From Ficedula albicollis (lineage: Eukaryota > Chordata > Aves > Passeriformes > Muscicapidae): a DNA stretch of 64,000 nucleotides. Each line of letters begins with the position of its first letter. Position 1 is the stretch's first letter. The translations under genes and the position numbers were made by a program. The notes beneath the pieces were generated by a model. It ran no database searches and was not told where the DNA came from. It was given only the letters and a program-made list of their open reading frames with translations. The stretch lies in the NCBI RefSeq assembly GCF_000247815.1, contig NC_021678.1:10066371-10130370 (forward strand). Direction: 5' to 3'. This document shows, piece by piece, positions 38,576-52,000 of the stretch.

Positions 38576-39161
38576 TGTCTTAGGTTGCAATGCAAGATGT
38601 AATCAGAAGTATGTATTCTATTGCCATCTGCTGAAACCAGGTGGGGCAATCATCTTTATCTTTTCCACAGCCCATCCTCCCTCCAGGAAGATATCATCTG
38701 CTGCTGGTCCATTCAGTCCCACTGCATGACTGATAAAATTACATCATCCCACTGGGAGATGCTCCAGCCAGGGGGAGCAGCCAAGCCTTTCATACCAGAT
38801 AAAGCTGAGATTTGGAACACCAAGGCAGCCTTTTTCAGATAAAACTGAGATTTGGAACACCAAGGCAGCCTTTTTCCACTGGATTCCAGAGGAAAACCAG
38901 ACCTTTCTATATCATCACTGGACCTTCAGAAGAAGCTACACACTTCTAGAAGATCACTGCTTCAACAGAACCACATATGTCACTGCAGGAGGATTGCAGT
39001 CACCATTTAATTGGACTGCTACCAACACCCTGACTGAAAGGGTGTCAAATTGTATTCTGACTCTGTCAATGTTTTTGTACTACTGCATTTTATTTTACTT
39101 TTCCTATTAAATTGTAGCTCTGACTTGAGATCTCTCACTGGTTTGCTTCCAAACCAGCACA
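38576..39161 (+). mobile_element. Solo LTR of an endogenous retrovirus, plus orientation (copy A)
   Basis: It begins TGTCTTAGGTTGCAATGC, matching the start of the LTR at 60022. The two stay alignable through 'aaaccaggtggggcaatcat', 'ccatcctccctccaggaag', 'gatgctccagccaggggg', 'ccactggattccagagga', 'caccctgactga' and 'tgtattctgactctgtca'. After 'ttttcct' the two diverge completely. This copy continues with 'attaaattgtagctctgac' and ends near 'aaaccagcaca'. It has no adjacent gag or pol, so it is a solo LTR. The 3' end was chosen at a CA dinucleotide, and no clear target-site duplication was found. It carries the 40-bp duplication at 38797-38876. Weak A/T-rich signals near 39070-39110 could serve as polyadenylation/R region. 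Confidence 0.75.
38797..38876. repeat. 40-bp tandem duplication inside the LTR
   Basis: Copies at 38797-38836 and 38837-38876 ('agataaagctgagatttgg') differ at one position. The sister LTR at 60022 has this segment once, so the duplication happened in this copy. Confidence 0.94.
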
Positions 39162-42100
39162 CAGTGCTATCTACCTTTCCATCATAGAGACATTCCTACT
39201 TCTATTCCTACACTATGTACCACTATAAGGCCATCTCTTTCCTAAGACTGGAAAATTCCCTATCTTTTTTTAATACAAATTTATGCAAAGGGAAAATTAA
39301 TGGTTACAAACACAGCTTAAGTATATTAAAGCACAGTAAGCACAACCAAGAATCCCTCCCTTTCCAGCACCTGCTTTCTTCATGCACATTTCCCCCCTCC
39401 TCTGATAGTCCAGGGGAATCTATTTGGGTTTTGCTGCTGCTGTTCAATTAAAAGTCTGGCAATGCAAGTTATTTAAGTTGCTAACTAATTACTGCTCTGT
39501 GCATGCTACATTCTTTGTTTCCAGTACTGTTGTGGATCTCTGCTTATTCCTTGAACCCATGTATATCTACAATTACTGTTAATCTGAGGTAGGATATGAA
39601 AAGGCTCAGCTTCCCTGCTTGGCAGTTTTTCCTGTTTATTTTTTCTGTGGTTGCTGCAGGGATTCAGAGCTCTCACCCTGCTGGCTCTGAAGTTCTGAGA
39701 CAGCAATGAAGCAGCAGAAAAGGCAAATGTGTGCAAAAGAGAGGCAGCAGCACAGGATTTAAACACAGTCACATTTTGTCTGTTGTGACCCAGCAGAAAA
39801 AACAGCACAGGGCAGGTGACAAATGAGAGGAGTCTGCTGCCAGTGTAATCCAAGACATATCTGTTAAAAACACAAAACACAGCAGGAGTGGTGTTGTCTG
39901 TGAGATATGGCTCTTCCAGAAAAAGGTCAATACTGATGGGGATGGAGATACAGGGGTAGCACAATACAGGGACATCTCTGGCTCCACACTATCAGCACTG
40001 ACGATCTGACAGGGGCTGGTGAGGGGTGGCTTTATCAAAAGCAGACAAAGTGATTCAAAATCACTTCGAAAACAGAAGAATTTTTTCAAGCTAACAATGT
40101 TATTCTAATCTCTGAGGCAACTCCTGGGACACTGGCGCTTTTACTGTACTGCTGAAGTAAAAGCAATTCAAAGTGCTTTTAATATTCTCATTCCACTAAC
40201 ATATTTAAACACATTTTTAAAAAAATCTGGGTCTAAAACAAGTGCTATACTATGTTAAAAGCTTTCATAGGTAAACTGAAAGGATTTCAGTCAGACATTC
40301 ATAAGAACAAGACTTGGAAAGAAGCACTGGAGGACAATAAACGCACTTTCCCCCAAGAAATTAAACTTTTGATAAATGTTTGCCCAGAATTGTTTTCCAG
40401 ACAGATATTATCGTGATGTTGTCACCACTCTAAAGTTCTAGGCTCCCACAGAGCTGTTGCCCAGCTTGTTTCTCTCTAATTTCTATCTGAAGACACACGA
40501 CTTTACATTTGTCCCTGGTTCAACTGCACTTCATTTCTCTCCAACCATTTCTCTAAGGTATCTGTACCTTTTTGAATTGCAGTCCTGTCCTCTACAGCAC
40601 ACCATCCAGCCCTGCTATTAGATGTAACAAATAATATTGGAGCCTGGCTAGATCTCTAATTTTAGTGCTACTTTAATTTTGATAGGTTAGGTACTATGCT
40701 ACAGTGTTTTCCAAGCAGTCTCATACCCACCTGCAAGTCATTTTACTTATACCATATTGACTACTTCAGTTACCAGACCCAGAACATCATCATCAAACAG
40801 AAGTAGGAGTTAAAAATAGGAAAAATAATTAATTACTTTGGTGCAGTATCATCAGATGGATCTCTTCAGAAAAAATTGCTGTGTTAAGGGAAATCAGGAT
40901 GACAAATTTTAGGTGATTAACACTCCTTGGACTTATCCTAGCACTTTGGTCTGTATGTATTTTTCTCTGCCATAAAAACAGTAACCTCTGTCTTGAGTTC
41001 AAAATATAGTAGTTAAAACCTACATATTTTAAAAAAAATTAAATACTTATTTAAAAAAAAAAAAAAGTCTTTTTCTAGAACAATCTTCTTTCCTATACTG
41101 AACGTGAGCACATATGAAGAGTGACAATATTAGCGAGGTCAGCTTTTAGTGTATCTTGGACTTCACTGTTTGCATCTGTGTACATGTTTTGCATTTTACA
41201 CTTTGTCTACAGCTTTATTTTCAAAGCATGAAATTCTCATTTCAAGTCATGCTTGTGACTGAGAGGTGGAGCTTCCAGATCTGCAGGAGAACCTGCCCAC
41301 AGCTGAGCAGGGCAATGCTGGAGAGGGACACAGCGAACACTTGCTCAAGGCGACAGCAGAAACTGCAGTGGCACGATGATGTGTGAGTAACTCAGGGGAA
41401 TGGATGATGTTTCTGCCTTCCTGAGCCAAGGGAAGGGCTTCACACAGCTCTGTGTGTCAAACGAGCTACAGGGAGGGACTAGTGCTGGTAAACAGTCATC
41501 GGGACCTTCGGCAAGTCTGCTCCCCTGACCCTCCAAGTCTCATCTTCAATCTTGCACCTTCTCCTCCATTCGAGTGGGAATTTCTGAGACCAGCTGGAAA
41601 CCTCACTGACAGATGAAATGTGCTTTTTCCCATATCAAAAAGACACTTCTGCTGTGCCTGCACAGGTGTCTCAAATAACACAGGTACCATGTTCATTCTC
41701 ACCTTACTCGTCTGTCACTCCACATGTTCCTCTGATAAAGCAAAGTACAGCAATGTGGTTTTTTTCTTCCTTTTTCTTCCCTACAACAGCTCTATGCTTC
41801 TTTCCTTGTAAGCCCATTTTATCAGCTATTTCTACTGTATTTCTTTGCAATGGTGTTCTGAGCTGTGCAGATACTCAATTTGTCCCTGCACCAGCTGAAA
41901 TTCAGGGAAAACCTGCCCACAAAAAAAGCACATTAAAAAAATGAAATGCAGGTTAAGTATTTTAACCTGCAGTATATAAATCTCATTTTTCTAGTGCTTG
42001 CACTGTTCATAATTTTTTTAAAAAGAAAATAAACAGACTCTTTGCTACATAATCTTGTGCATCATTCAGAAGGCAGCACTTCTATACAGGAACAGCAGAT

Positions 42101-43338
42101 TTGTCCTCTAATGATAGGACTTCTTCAGGACTTCATACCCACGAATGACATCAGAAGATCAGAGACCTGATTTTGCCACAAATATTCCATTTGGCTTTGA
42201 GCTAGATTTTAAAACTGTCTCTGTGGCAGCCCCCCAGAAGGGTTAACAGGGGAAGTAAAACTGAAACCCAGTGGCTCAGAAGCAAGAGCTGAAATACCCC
42301 AACATACAAGTTAATAAAATCAAACTAAATAATCATTTATTGCTGTTGAAATATGCCCACGGTCAAGATCAAAAAGAGTTTAGAAAATAGGAAACTTATC
42401 CAATTCTCTAAGCTTCAGGCTTGGAATGAATCTGTAACTTGGGGAATGAATTATGCAGTTGCATCAAATGAGAATGTGACACCTTATCTGCAACCTTATT
42501 ATCTTAACATTATATAGTATAAAGTGAACTAACAGAAATTACTCTGCAGATCTCTTTGAAAGTCATCTTTCTTCCACCCTGTCCTCTTTAAGAAGGGTCA
42601 AAACTCTCTCTTAAAGAGAAAACTCAATATTCAAGGGGGAAAAAACCAACAACAACAAAAAAAAACACTGCAAGTCCCTAACAAGCATTTCAATTCAATG
42701 GCAACTTTCTGCTTTTTAAAAACACAGAACACCCAAACTTCTCCTCATAAATGTTGAAACACAACCTTTTAAAGCTTTTTAAAGAGTGTTTTCCATTGTC
42801 TTTGCTCCCCATCAAAACCCAGTATAATTTAATGAAACATTAAGGCTCCAGAGGAATGGCTTTTTCTGAGCATAACAGGAGTACAATTTGCAACCACCTC
42901 TAACAAAAGACAGTAATCTCTTCCCTCCTGTTGGTGCTGTAATAGCAACAAAGCAAAACATGGCTTTTGTAACCAGACAGCAAATACAGCTTGTCAAGAA
43001 TCTTCTCATCTCTCTTCCTTTCAAAGAAGCATCAGCTACACAAATCATCTGTTATTACAAAAATTAAATGCTTGTTTGGCCATAAAAATGCTCTATTTGA
43101 CACATCAGGTGTGCTGTTAGGTTACTACTGCTTCTGTTTTATTACACTTATTCCTATTTATCACGTGAATTCATTCAGCTGAGTTGACCCCAACAGACAG
43201 CACAAGCTCAGGACCCAGTTCAGTGATAGCTGATAATTAATGCTGCTGCTTGCATACAAGTTCAAGAATATGTATCCAGCACTTGCCACATAATTGACAT
43301 AAATACATTCTCTTTAGATAAACATTTGCAGCAGAAAC
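39162..43338. other. Intronic stretch with no supported gene
   Basis: Open frames at 39506-39964 and 39769-40089 (minus) and at 41156-41386 and 41618-41944 (plus) were examined. They overlap other frames, have no recognisable domain, and lack exon context. A possible ancient CR1 fragment lies near 40440-40640. The remainder is plain AT-rich intron. Confidence 0.5.
40440..40640 (-). mobile_element. Possible very old CR1 fragment
   Basis: 'actttacatttgtccctggt', followed by 'ccatttctctaaggtatctg' and 'gcagtcctgtcctctacagc', resembles a segment of ancient avian CR1 elements read in reverse. It is highly diverged and without defined ends, so the assignment rests on loose recall. Confidence 0.3.
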
Positions 43339-43585
43339 CCTAGCTCTCAATTAAGACAAGTAAATTAGCATCAAAAATTCACTGTACAACTCGCATGTTA
43401 TGAAGGCGCACACCCCTTGGAAAGTCAGAAAATTGGAGAAACATCCAGCACCTGGCAAGCCGCCTAGTTCTCAATTAAGACAAGTAAATTAGCATCTAAA
43501 ATTCACTGTACAACTCGCATGTTATGAAGGCGCACACCCCTTGGAAAGTCAGAAAATTGGAGAAACATCCAGCACCTGGCAAGCC
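43339..43585. repeat. 123-bp tandem duplication
   Basis: Copies at 43339-43461 and 43463-43585 (124-bp spacing) differ at about two positions. The unit includes CpG-containing 'tatgaaggcgcacacccc'. Confidence 0.95.
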
Positions 43586-44109
43586 TTGATGCACAATACT
43601 GAGAGTGCTTCACCTCCACAGACTGTCTGAGCAGCCTTCAAATCTCACTTGGTGTCAAAACAGAGAAAGAAGATGAAATCAGACAAGTCTTTATAGAGCA
43701 GTGAAATTACAGACTAATATAGAACAGCACCAGTCCTAGGGAGGGATCTGGGAGGAATATTTGAGTTCCCTATTGCAGGCACAGTGAGAATCAAACATTA
43801 AATCTTTCAGGCTGTACGATTTATTGCTTCAAACCATGCAGACCCATGGAAAGGAACACACTTCCTGTTTTCTCATTATCTATTCATTTCCTCCCCACAG
43901 CAGAGAAACCATCAGACAGAGAGTCTATTACATTGCTGAACGAAAATGTGAAGGGTTAGGTAAGAACTGTAGATGACTTAAACATAACTTCACTATTTCA
44001 AGCATCTCATCAAGTAAAACAAACCAGGTATCAATTTCACAAGTGATGAAAAAGCAGAATGGAGTCTCACCAATGCCAACAAATAATAATATACTACAAA
44101 GACTGAGGA

Positions 44110-44301
44110 GAACAAAACTAAATCCCCCTAAAAAAAAAAAAAAAAAAAAAAGAACAAAACTAAATTCCCCTAAAAAAAAAAAAAAAACCAAAAACAAAAA
44201 AAAACCCCTGAGCTCAGAGAAAATGGACAAAATTACAAAACCAAAGGACATGATGAAAAGGACACATTAACAGCTGGAGACAAAAAAAAAAAAAAAAAAA
44301 A
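44110..44301. repeat. Cluster of poly-A runs with a 42-bp duplicated unit
   Basis: A runs lie at 44130-44151 (22), 44172-44187 (16) and 44282-44301 (20). The first two each follow a copy of 'gaacaaaactaaatcccc' or its one-base variant (starts 44110 and 44152). This looks like slippage or duplication of an A-tailed unit. The open frames across this region are lysine/phenylalanine-rich and compositional only. Confidence 0.88.
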
Positions 44302-44481
44302 GGTATCATGCCTATGGCCATGCCAGTAATCAGCTCAAACAAGGCTGAACCACACCTGAGCTTTATCCAAAGGCAGCTTTTCCCTTCAGAGGTAGATAAT
44401 AACCTCTCTGTGTGGCTCTTGGTGCTGTGGCATTGTTAAAATATATATATGGGAAAATGAGGAAACAAAGACTTTGAGAAA

Positions 44482-44492
44482 TTTTTTTTTTT

Positions 44493-44536
<44 letters not shown>

Positions 44537-44553
44537 TTTTTTTTTTTTTTTTT
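44482..44553. repeat. T21-G32-T19 homopolymer composite
   Basis: 21 T (44482-44502), 32 G (44503-44534), 19 T (44535-44553), with no interruptions. The layout is the same as the A-G-A composite at 21944-22138: a G run embedded in a homopolymer. The G tract could form G-quadruplexes, or could be an artefact of signal loss in a poly-T run. Confidence 0.9.
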
Positions 44554-45117
44554 ATAAACCTGCTCCTTCAGTTGGTACTCAGCTCTCCTCAGGTCAAGAC
44601 TCAACCATGCCTAACTGGAAAGAAAAGGTAAAGTGCTTTACCCACAATGACATTTATGAGATTTCCAGCAGAGGATTAGCAGCAGCAAAAGCAAGAGCCA
44701 GGAACAGAAATAAAGGTGGCCCATGCCCAAGCAAATACTGACATCAGCCATTTCTGCAGTGTCCCAGAAAAGGGGTCCAATAATTGATATATTTACATTT
44801 AGAAAGAGATAAGTGCTTGGACTTCTTTGGCCTAATTCTTAATCTTTTGCCTAAGAAATTGTCTCCTTTAAAAATTACGTATCTATGGCAAGGGGACATT
44901 CAATTTTTTCCCCCCAAGTCTCAAACATAACTTGTCAGTAAACAAAGTTATTTCAGCATACATTATTCAGCTCCATGCCTTAGAGCAATTCAGGAAATTC
45001 ACTATTATTACATAAAATCCTTTTACAGCTATTCGTGACTACACGGCACTGTGGAAAAGTTGAAAGATCATGATAAATCATCACTGCTATCATCACAAAC
45101 AACATGAAGAACTCTGA

Positions 45118-45326
45118 ACAAGTTGTTTAGCATACAAGTTGTTTAGCAACAAAAAAAAGAAAATATCTGAATACAAATTTAAAATTTGTAAAAAGAAATG
45201 GAAGCATAATTATCTATAACCTTAAACAAGTTGTTTAGCAACAAAAAAAGAAAATATCTGAATACCAATTTAAAATTTGTAAAAAGAAATGGAAGAAATG
45301 GAAGCATAATTATCTATAACCTTAAA
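45118..45326. repeat. About 92-bp tandem duplication preceded by a 16-bp partial copy
   Basis: Full copies start at 45134 and 45226 ('acaagttgtttagcaac'). A 16-bp partial copy precedes them at 45118-45133. The second full copy has about 9 extra bases from local repetition of 'gaaatggaa' and one fewer A in its A run. Confidence 0.92.
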
Positions 45327-46539
45327 ATTGTTTTAAAGATTTGTCTGATTCCGTCCTTCACAGCAAAGAGCCATGAATAACATTGCAGCAGGTGCAGAAG
45401 CCATGCCTATAGCACCACCTCAATCTGCAGCCCATGCCACACCTCACTGATGATTCTAATGGCAGCTATACTCAGATATTCATACATGAAGTACACAAAG
45501 AGTGAATTTAATTGTCTAAATACAGATTTAACCACATACATGTTTGAATTTAGTGTTTTGCTCTGTGAAGTGACAGTTTTCTCCTAATCCCACTGTTCAT
45601 TAGCCTCAAAAAACATCATAATTTTATTTATTTATTCATAACTTTTTGTCCTCAGTTTGGTGTTTATCTATTTTAAATCCTGTTACTTCGTTATTTTTTC
45701 TTTGCTTCTTCCTGCTTTCCTTCTCACACACAGGCTGAAAAATGCATGTCATAGGATTTTAAACTTGAGCCAAATTGACATCTCAGTATTCATACTAAAA
45801 CCACAGAAAATTTCCACATCATTCAAATTGATATGTCACAAACTGGATGACTTGGCATTCCTTTCTGCTACAACTTTAGCTCCATATCACAGTGAAAATG
45901 AGATACTGAATGACAACATTCAATTATTAATTATTTGTATTTAATAAATTTTACATCAGCCTTTTCTGTCTCTATCAGCAAATCGTCACTGGATTACATG
46001 TAATATCATTTTAAAATCTTCTTTAGAACACATATACAGAAATAAAATCACGTGAACAAACTTCATTTTGCCGAAGTGACCAGAGAAGAGTGACCCCAGA
46101 GCTCACAGAACAAGGGTGTTGCCCATTTTCCCAAAGTATCTACCCACTGCAAAGACTCAGATTTGCAGTGCAAATTAACATCCTCCTTCTGTGTCTGAGC
46201 TCTAACCAGTGTCTTCAGGGTTTGGTTCCAAATGCTTCCAGCTGGAAACCACCTGGTTTGGATCCTGACTCTCTTGTCTGACCCAGACACAGCTGTTTGC
46301 AGTCCTACCCCACAGCTAAGGTGTGTCCTGTGTTGGTGCCCAAGAACTCACCTGAAAATGCCTTCCTGAAAGATTCTAACAGTTTCAGCAGTTCCCTATA
46401 CTTTTTCTGGCTTTTTTTTCCCCTTCCACTTCTGCCTTTTCAATCTCCCTTTTATTCTTCCATACAACTTTAATTAAACTCACTGAGCTTTTGAAGTTTT
46501 CTATTAAATAAAGGCATATCTTGAACACCAGGTGGGCAA

Positions 46540-46720
46540 TTACAAGCACTCACTGCTCTGGGCTGCCGGTGAATTTTGCAAATTAACCAGCCTAGCTCTT
46601 AGAAGAGTAGAAACGTATCATTAGACAACATTCACATTCAAAGGAGGCATTAGAAAAAGCGAGACAACTGCATTTCACTTATTTTTGAGACGTAAACAAA
46701 ACTGATGATAGATACAGCCA
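46540..46720. promoter_or_regulatory. Candidate conserved non-coding element
   Basis: High-complexity block with 'gaattttgcaaattaacc', 'gaaacgtatcattag', 'cattagaaaaagcgagac', 'gagacgtaaacaaaac' (forkhead-like GTAAACA) and 'cacttacgaggg'. Several CpGs are kept in an otherwise CpG-poor intron. Motif and texture evidence only. Confidence 0.25.
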
Positions 46721-47884
46721 CTTACGAGGGAACAAGCAGAAGAGGCAAATACCAGTAAGATATGAAAAAGAAGTTCTCAGGACTGCAGGATTTTGACTTA
46801 TGTTTAAAGACTCACTGCTTTCCTGTTTCTTGCCAGGATTTTTTGGCAACTCTATGATGAGTCAAATGCAACACTACCAAAACCAGGTAACTCAAATGGA
46901 ACTACTATTTTGAGTTAGCTATTTTTATTTACACTCTGCACATTATGAGAGTGTTTATCTACCACTGCATAGGTAATAAATTAGGAATAAACCAACCAAA
47001 TAATAACAAATACTGTATAATATCAGTCATTCTTTGGGTCAACATGACAGGCAGAAAATCTGCTTGAACAGACTTCACTAAACAACATTAAGCTGCAAGC
47101 TGCTTTTTAACAGTTTGTCCAAGCAAAAGACAGACAGGATTTGCAGCATTTGTCCTTAAATGTCTTATTAAACCCTGTACAAATCTATTGATATTGAGCA
47201 TTGACCAATACACAACTGCTGTAACTTCTGGATGAGAGATAAAATTCATGGCAATTCATAGAAGCACAGTCATTAAACCTGTTTCTTTACCCTTGCCAGA
47301 CTGATCAGAACATGCATAAGACTGTTAGAAACCAAGTGTAGAAGTCCAGAGCCATGGCAATTGACATCCCTGGACAGGGCCCCCAAAAACATGCCAGGAA
47401 ATGATAAAAGTTGACCATGATAGAAACATATTGCAGCTCCTGAGACCTACAGTCCTGCACAGATGTACATTTCTGCTGAGACTGGACAGATCTCAGTGAA
47501 ACCAACTGGTCTTTTGGCTGCTCTGAATGGCCACTTTCAAACTCAAATGAATGCCCAACTTTCAAGGATGTGTGGAATATAAGGGTATTTTACTATGGGC
47601 AATTCAGCCAAAGAAAAAGAAGATGGGAAAGTAATAAATTAACCCTGCCAGCTGTACAGAACTCAAGAAGCAGAAGAGGGCCAAGATGACAACGCAGCTC
47701 TGGTGCTGTTCCCCATCTGCCCCTCTGGAGATTTGCTCAGCCTTGTTACTGGGTGAACCCACAAACTGGTGAGAGAACCAAATGTATGCAAATCACTCAG
47801 ACCACCCAAAAACCTGTACCTGGAATTAGCTTCTCAAATGGCATGGCAGAACTTTCTGCCTTCCCTTCCTGTTGCCTTCAGAGA

Positions 47885-47990
47885 TTGTGTAATCGATAAA
47901 ATATGACGATCAACGCTGATTGCAATGGCAAAATTGGCCTTTAATGGCAATCAACCTGAGTTATAACTGGCTGCTCTAAATTAAGCAGAG
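47885..47990. promoter_or_regulatory. Candidate conserved non-coding element with an inverted repeat
   Basis: It contains 'taatcgataaaatatgacg', 'atcaacgctgattgcaatgg' and 'cctttaatggcaatcaacc'. GATTGC at 47918-47923 and GCAATC at 47947-47952 form an inverted pair around 'aaaattggcc', and the word AATGGCA occurs twice. The sequence stands out for its complexity and retained CpGs, and is a plausible enhancer core. This is an inference without alignment. Confidence 0.35.
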
Positions 47991-48925
47991 TGACACAGTA
48001 CAGCTCTAGTTCCTGCACACACACTGACTTTTATTAGCAATATTACATCCTTTAAGTGGAGAGCAGTCTTTCTCAAGATACTGCTGTTATTTTAAATACC
48101 TCTCACACTGTGAACAAATTTACTTACCAATACTCTCAAAGCAGTTCTCTAAATCTCAGATCACTAAATTAAGCAGTCATTCAAGCAGCTTATCTCATTA
48201 ATCATAAGGAGGCAAAGATCTTATGATTTACAATCAGAACCAAAACTAATTTTCTCTCAAAGGCCAAAACAATTCCCTTGAACATCCTTAAAGGAAACAT
48301 AAGAATGAGACAGTTCATACTAGCTTCAGATAAACCTAGTGGGGTTCAAATGATTGCATTTGGCTCATGTGACTGCATTTTTTTCTTTCTTTTCCAATTT
48401 CTCCTTAATTGGAAAATTAAGGAACAAGTCTTGTCAAAGCATAGATTTTTGGTGTGGTTTGTGATTCTCAGAATACACCTCTCCCCTGTCCATCTCCCAT
48501 ACCATGTTTTGTTTCTTTCCTGTAGAAAGGCTTCCATACATGCAAAAAGTCCCCCTAAAAAACCCAAAATTTATAGAAAATCTGGTTGAGCTTATTTGTC
48601 CCTATTTAGTCCAAGTAAGCAACATCATGAATGGACAACAAGATAAATTCTAAAAGACTAGAATTTATACTAGTGCCATATGTAATCTCCCTGTAACATC
48701 ACCTTTTCAGCTGCATTGTTTCATCTTGAATGTTTATCACAAACCTTTCTAATCCATGGTCTCATTGAATTGCCTAGACACTGAATTTATGGAAAAAAAA
48801 TAAAACATGGATCTCTGAAGTAGATATTTGCTTTGTTAAGGAATATGAAACTTGCAAGTCCCACTGTTACTAAAAGAATAGGTTCTCTATGGATCTTCTA
48901 CATGGAAACCTCATTGAATCTGGTG

Positions 48926-49055
48926 TAAAGTTCCAGAAATCAGTGAGAAGTTCAAAACTGTATCTACAAATCATTCCACAACTACTGATATAAAGTTCCA
49001 GAAATCGGTGAGAAGTTCAAAACTGTATCTACAAATCATTCCACAACTACTAATA
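48926..49055. repeat. 65-bp tandem duplication
   Basis: Copies at 48926-48990 and 48991-49055 ('taaagttccagaaatc') differ at about two positions. Confidence 0.94.
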
Positions 49056-52000
49056 ATTTCCTGGCAGACACCTCCCCAGAGATAAATTCTAAAAATTATG
49101 GGACCTGTTGAGGACATGTTAAAGATCTGTAAACCTTCTACATCACTGAATTCTCTCAAGAGAAGTATGATGATACTCAAAACACCTTACTTTGCTCGTG
49201 CCATCTAGATTGCCTTCAACATCTGTCATGTGGTCTGGATTACTTTCAACACCAATCCTGATACATTTCAAATGAAGTTAACTTGCCTTTGCTGCATACC
49301 CTCATCTGAGCAAAATAATAATAAAAAAATGTAATATTTATAAAGTAATAAGCACAAAGAATCTCATAAGAATGCGTTAACTGGGATGTAGATGATTCAT
49401 AATCCCCTAAAACTATATTATATTCTATAACACGTGATTTACGGCAAGTACTTCTAAAGTAAAATGCATTTTTTTCTCAACATTTGTCTCTTGAAAGCCT
49501 ATGTAGAAACGGCAACACCAATTAATATTTCATAACATTATGCATAATAATAATAAAAGTCTTCTAGAATAACATATAGAAAAATCAAAATTTCAAATTA
49601 CTTTACAAAAGAGAGTTTAACAAGTTAGGAGTCACATGATTTTTGTGAAATAGGCACATTCATAAAATGTGCACCTTCACAACACGTGTTTTTAAACCAC
49701 TGGCAATCCAGCCATGGCTTGCTGTTACAACAGGTTCATTTCCTCCTTTCAGAGCAGCAACTGCAGCTTGCACCACATTTCAGATCAGGGTTTTTGTAAG
49801 CCAGCTGCCCTATAAGCTTTGCTGAACCTTTTAATTCCCAGATTCAGTGACTTCAAAGTAATATAAACTGCTCCCATGGGAACTTTCGGAAGCTACACTG
49901 AGAGATGCTGAATTTCCCCAAACTGACAAAGGGTGATGAGTCACCTCAGCACTAATCCTAAAATCACTGAAGTGTAGCAGGTGTCCTCAAAGGAAGGGTG
50001 AGGCAACACAGGGACACTCTCCAGTCCCAGAGCCGGGCTGAATTCTGCCATGACAGGCAAACAGATTTATGTGTGTGTAGCTGTGGGGGCACACAGGTAT
50101 AGACTCAAATCACTTCTGTTAACAGAAAGGTGCTATTTCAACAGTGTACTTTACAATTAGAGTGTGACATTTTATTGAGTCACAAAAGAAGTAAGGAATT
50201 CATGGATCATGCCAAGCGGATTGGTTTCTTTTTTCTAGGTAAAACCCTAAACTCAAACCTAATTATTTCCTGCTTGATTTTCTAAAATTTTTTTTCAGCA
50301 TATACATTAGTGCTGCATTCCTCATTTCAATTCTAATCCTTTTTGCTCCATTTCACAAGTATGTGCAAATAGAATTTTAGCATTGTTTTCCTAATGATTG
50401 TAGCCACTGACTCCAAAGAATTACCAAACTCCACTAAGCATATTTCTATTTTATGTGAAAAAACTTCTGTGAAATCTTTGTGAATGAATTCATATATTCC
50501 AAGACTTATAATTTGCAACCCTCACCCATGATATCTAAACACAACAAATTCTAGAGTGCCCTGATCTGTTTAGGTGACATACCTGGAGTAATGAACCCAG
50601 AACTAACACACTTTAAGGGACAAAAAAAATGTAGAAACACAGAGCCTTTTAAAATTACAAGCCCTCTTCAGTGGAACTTGATTCTGGAAGCCTCACCTCT
50701 GTGATGAGATCAAGGGAAGAAACCACTCCCATTGCAAGACAGACTGGGGAGGTCACTCAGTCTTGAAGGCACCTTTGTACAAAGATTTGAATATAGTTCT
50801 GGAAATAACAATTCTATTTGATTGTCACTAAATAAAACAACATCACTGCTGAAATGAGTTCTCATGGGGACATTACGAAGAGCAAACCACCCATGAAAAT
50901 TTCCTCCAGCTCTTAATAGATTTCAAAAGAGACTCAAAACAAGCATACCTAAAAAGAAGTCAAACATTACCTGGAAGCACCTCAGAGGTTTCCCACAGAG
51001 AACATACAAAGGGCCAGAGAAAACCCTCTGCTTTATATTTACTGCAGAATTTAGAGACTTAAAGTACTTATGCTGCTTTTATGAAGCATGCAACATGAAA
51101 CTTTCATCTTGTTGTAGTCTTTAGGCTACACCCTCTGGTAAGATTAAAAGAAAGGTGGTCTGTATGAAAATGGATTCCTTTTGCTTGCAGCTATATTTAT
51201 TATATCATTCATTACAGTGAATGAAAGCTAGAACATATTGACATTTCTGGCAAAAAGCTTAAAAAATAGCTGAAGAAAAATGGACACTTTTCATTCTATT
51301 AGCTGAGGACAGCACATGGAGAAACAAGAAATCTTTACTAAAGCAAAACACAAGGAAGCAATTTTAAGGTATTAACTTTGCACCATAACAATTTTCCTTG
51401 TTGTGCAAGAAATCCAAGGTGGGCTTGTTCCTTCTCTTGAGAAGATAAGCAAGATCCTGCAAATTAATGAAGCAAAATCAGAGTGTGACACTATGAGAAG
51501 GAGTTCTGTACACTTCTTCATGACTAGGTAGGAGCAAATAACTGTATCTTAACCTGCCAGGAAACAGGATTGCTGGTTTTACAAACTGTCTTTCCTGAAA
51601 ATACAATGCAACTGGAAATTGATTCTTCCTCAAGCAATGTCAGTTCTATTCCTTTTGAGCAACTGAGCCCTCTTGCACTGCAGAAGAGATGAAACTACAG
51701 GAGCAGGTGGTGTACTGGGGAAGCAGCACACTCAGCCCTACTAACATGCTACTAAGGTAATTGAAAATTCAGCAATACTGCATGAAGTAATTGAAAGACA
51801 CAAACAGCTTTGATCTAATATTGTCATTATCTAATATTGCAAACATCCATCTCTCAATCCCATACACGGTTGTTTTAAGATCATAAAAGCAATTTAAATA
51901 TAATTATAATGAATGTTCAAGTCTTCTAATTTAATAAGGCTATATCTGGTTTTACTACATCAAATTTCTTTTAATGTTTTATTATATAAAAGCAATTAGG

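Larger units (their letters stand above)
44554..48925. other. Intronic stretch with one duplication and two candidate regulatory islands
   Basis: No gene is supported. It holds the duplication at 45118-45326 and candidate non-coding elements at 46540-46720 and 47885-47990. Open frames at 45657-45944 and 48278-48589 (plus) and 47305-47565 (minus) have no domain or splice support. Confidence 0.5.

Noticed and set aside
39506..40089. Overlapping minus-strand frames of 152 and 106 codons with an AATAAA-like signal nearby
   Set aside because: No domain and no repeat family recognised. It could be an unrecognised repeat, but nothing supports a gene.
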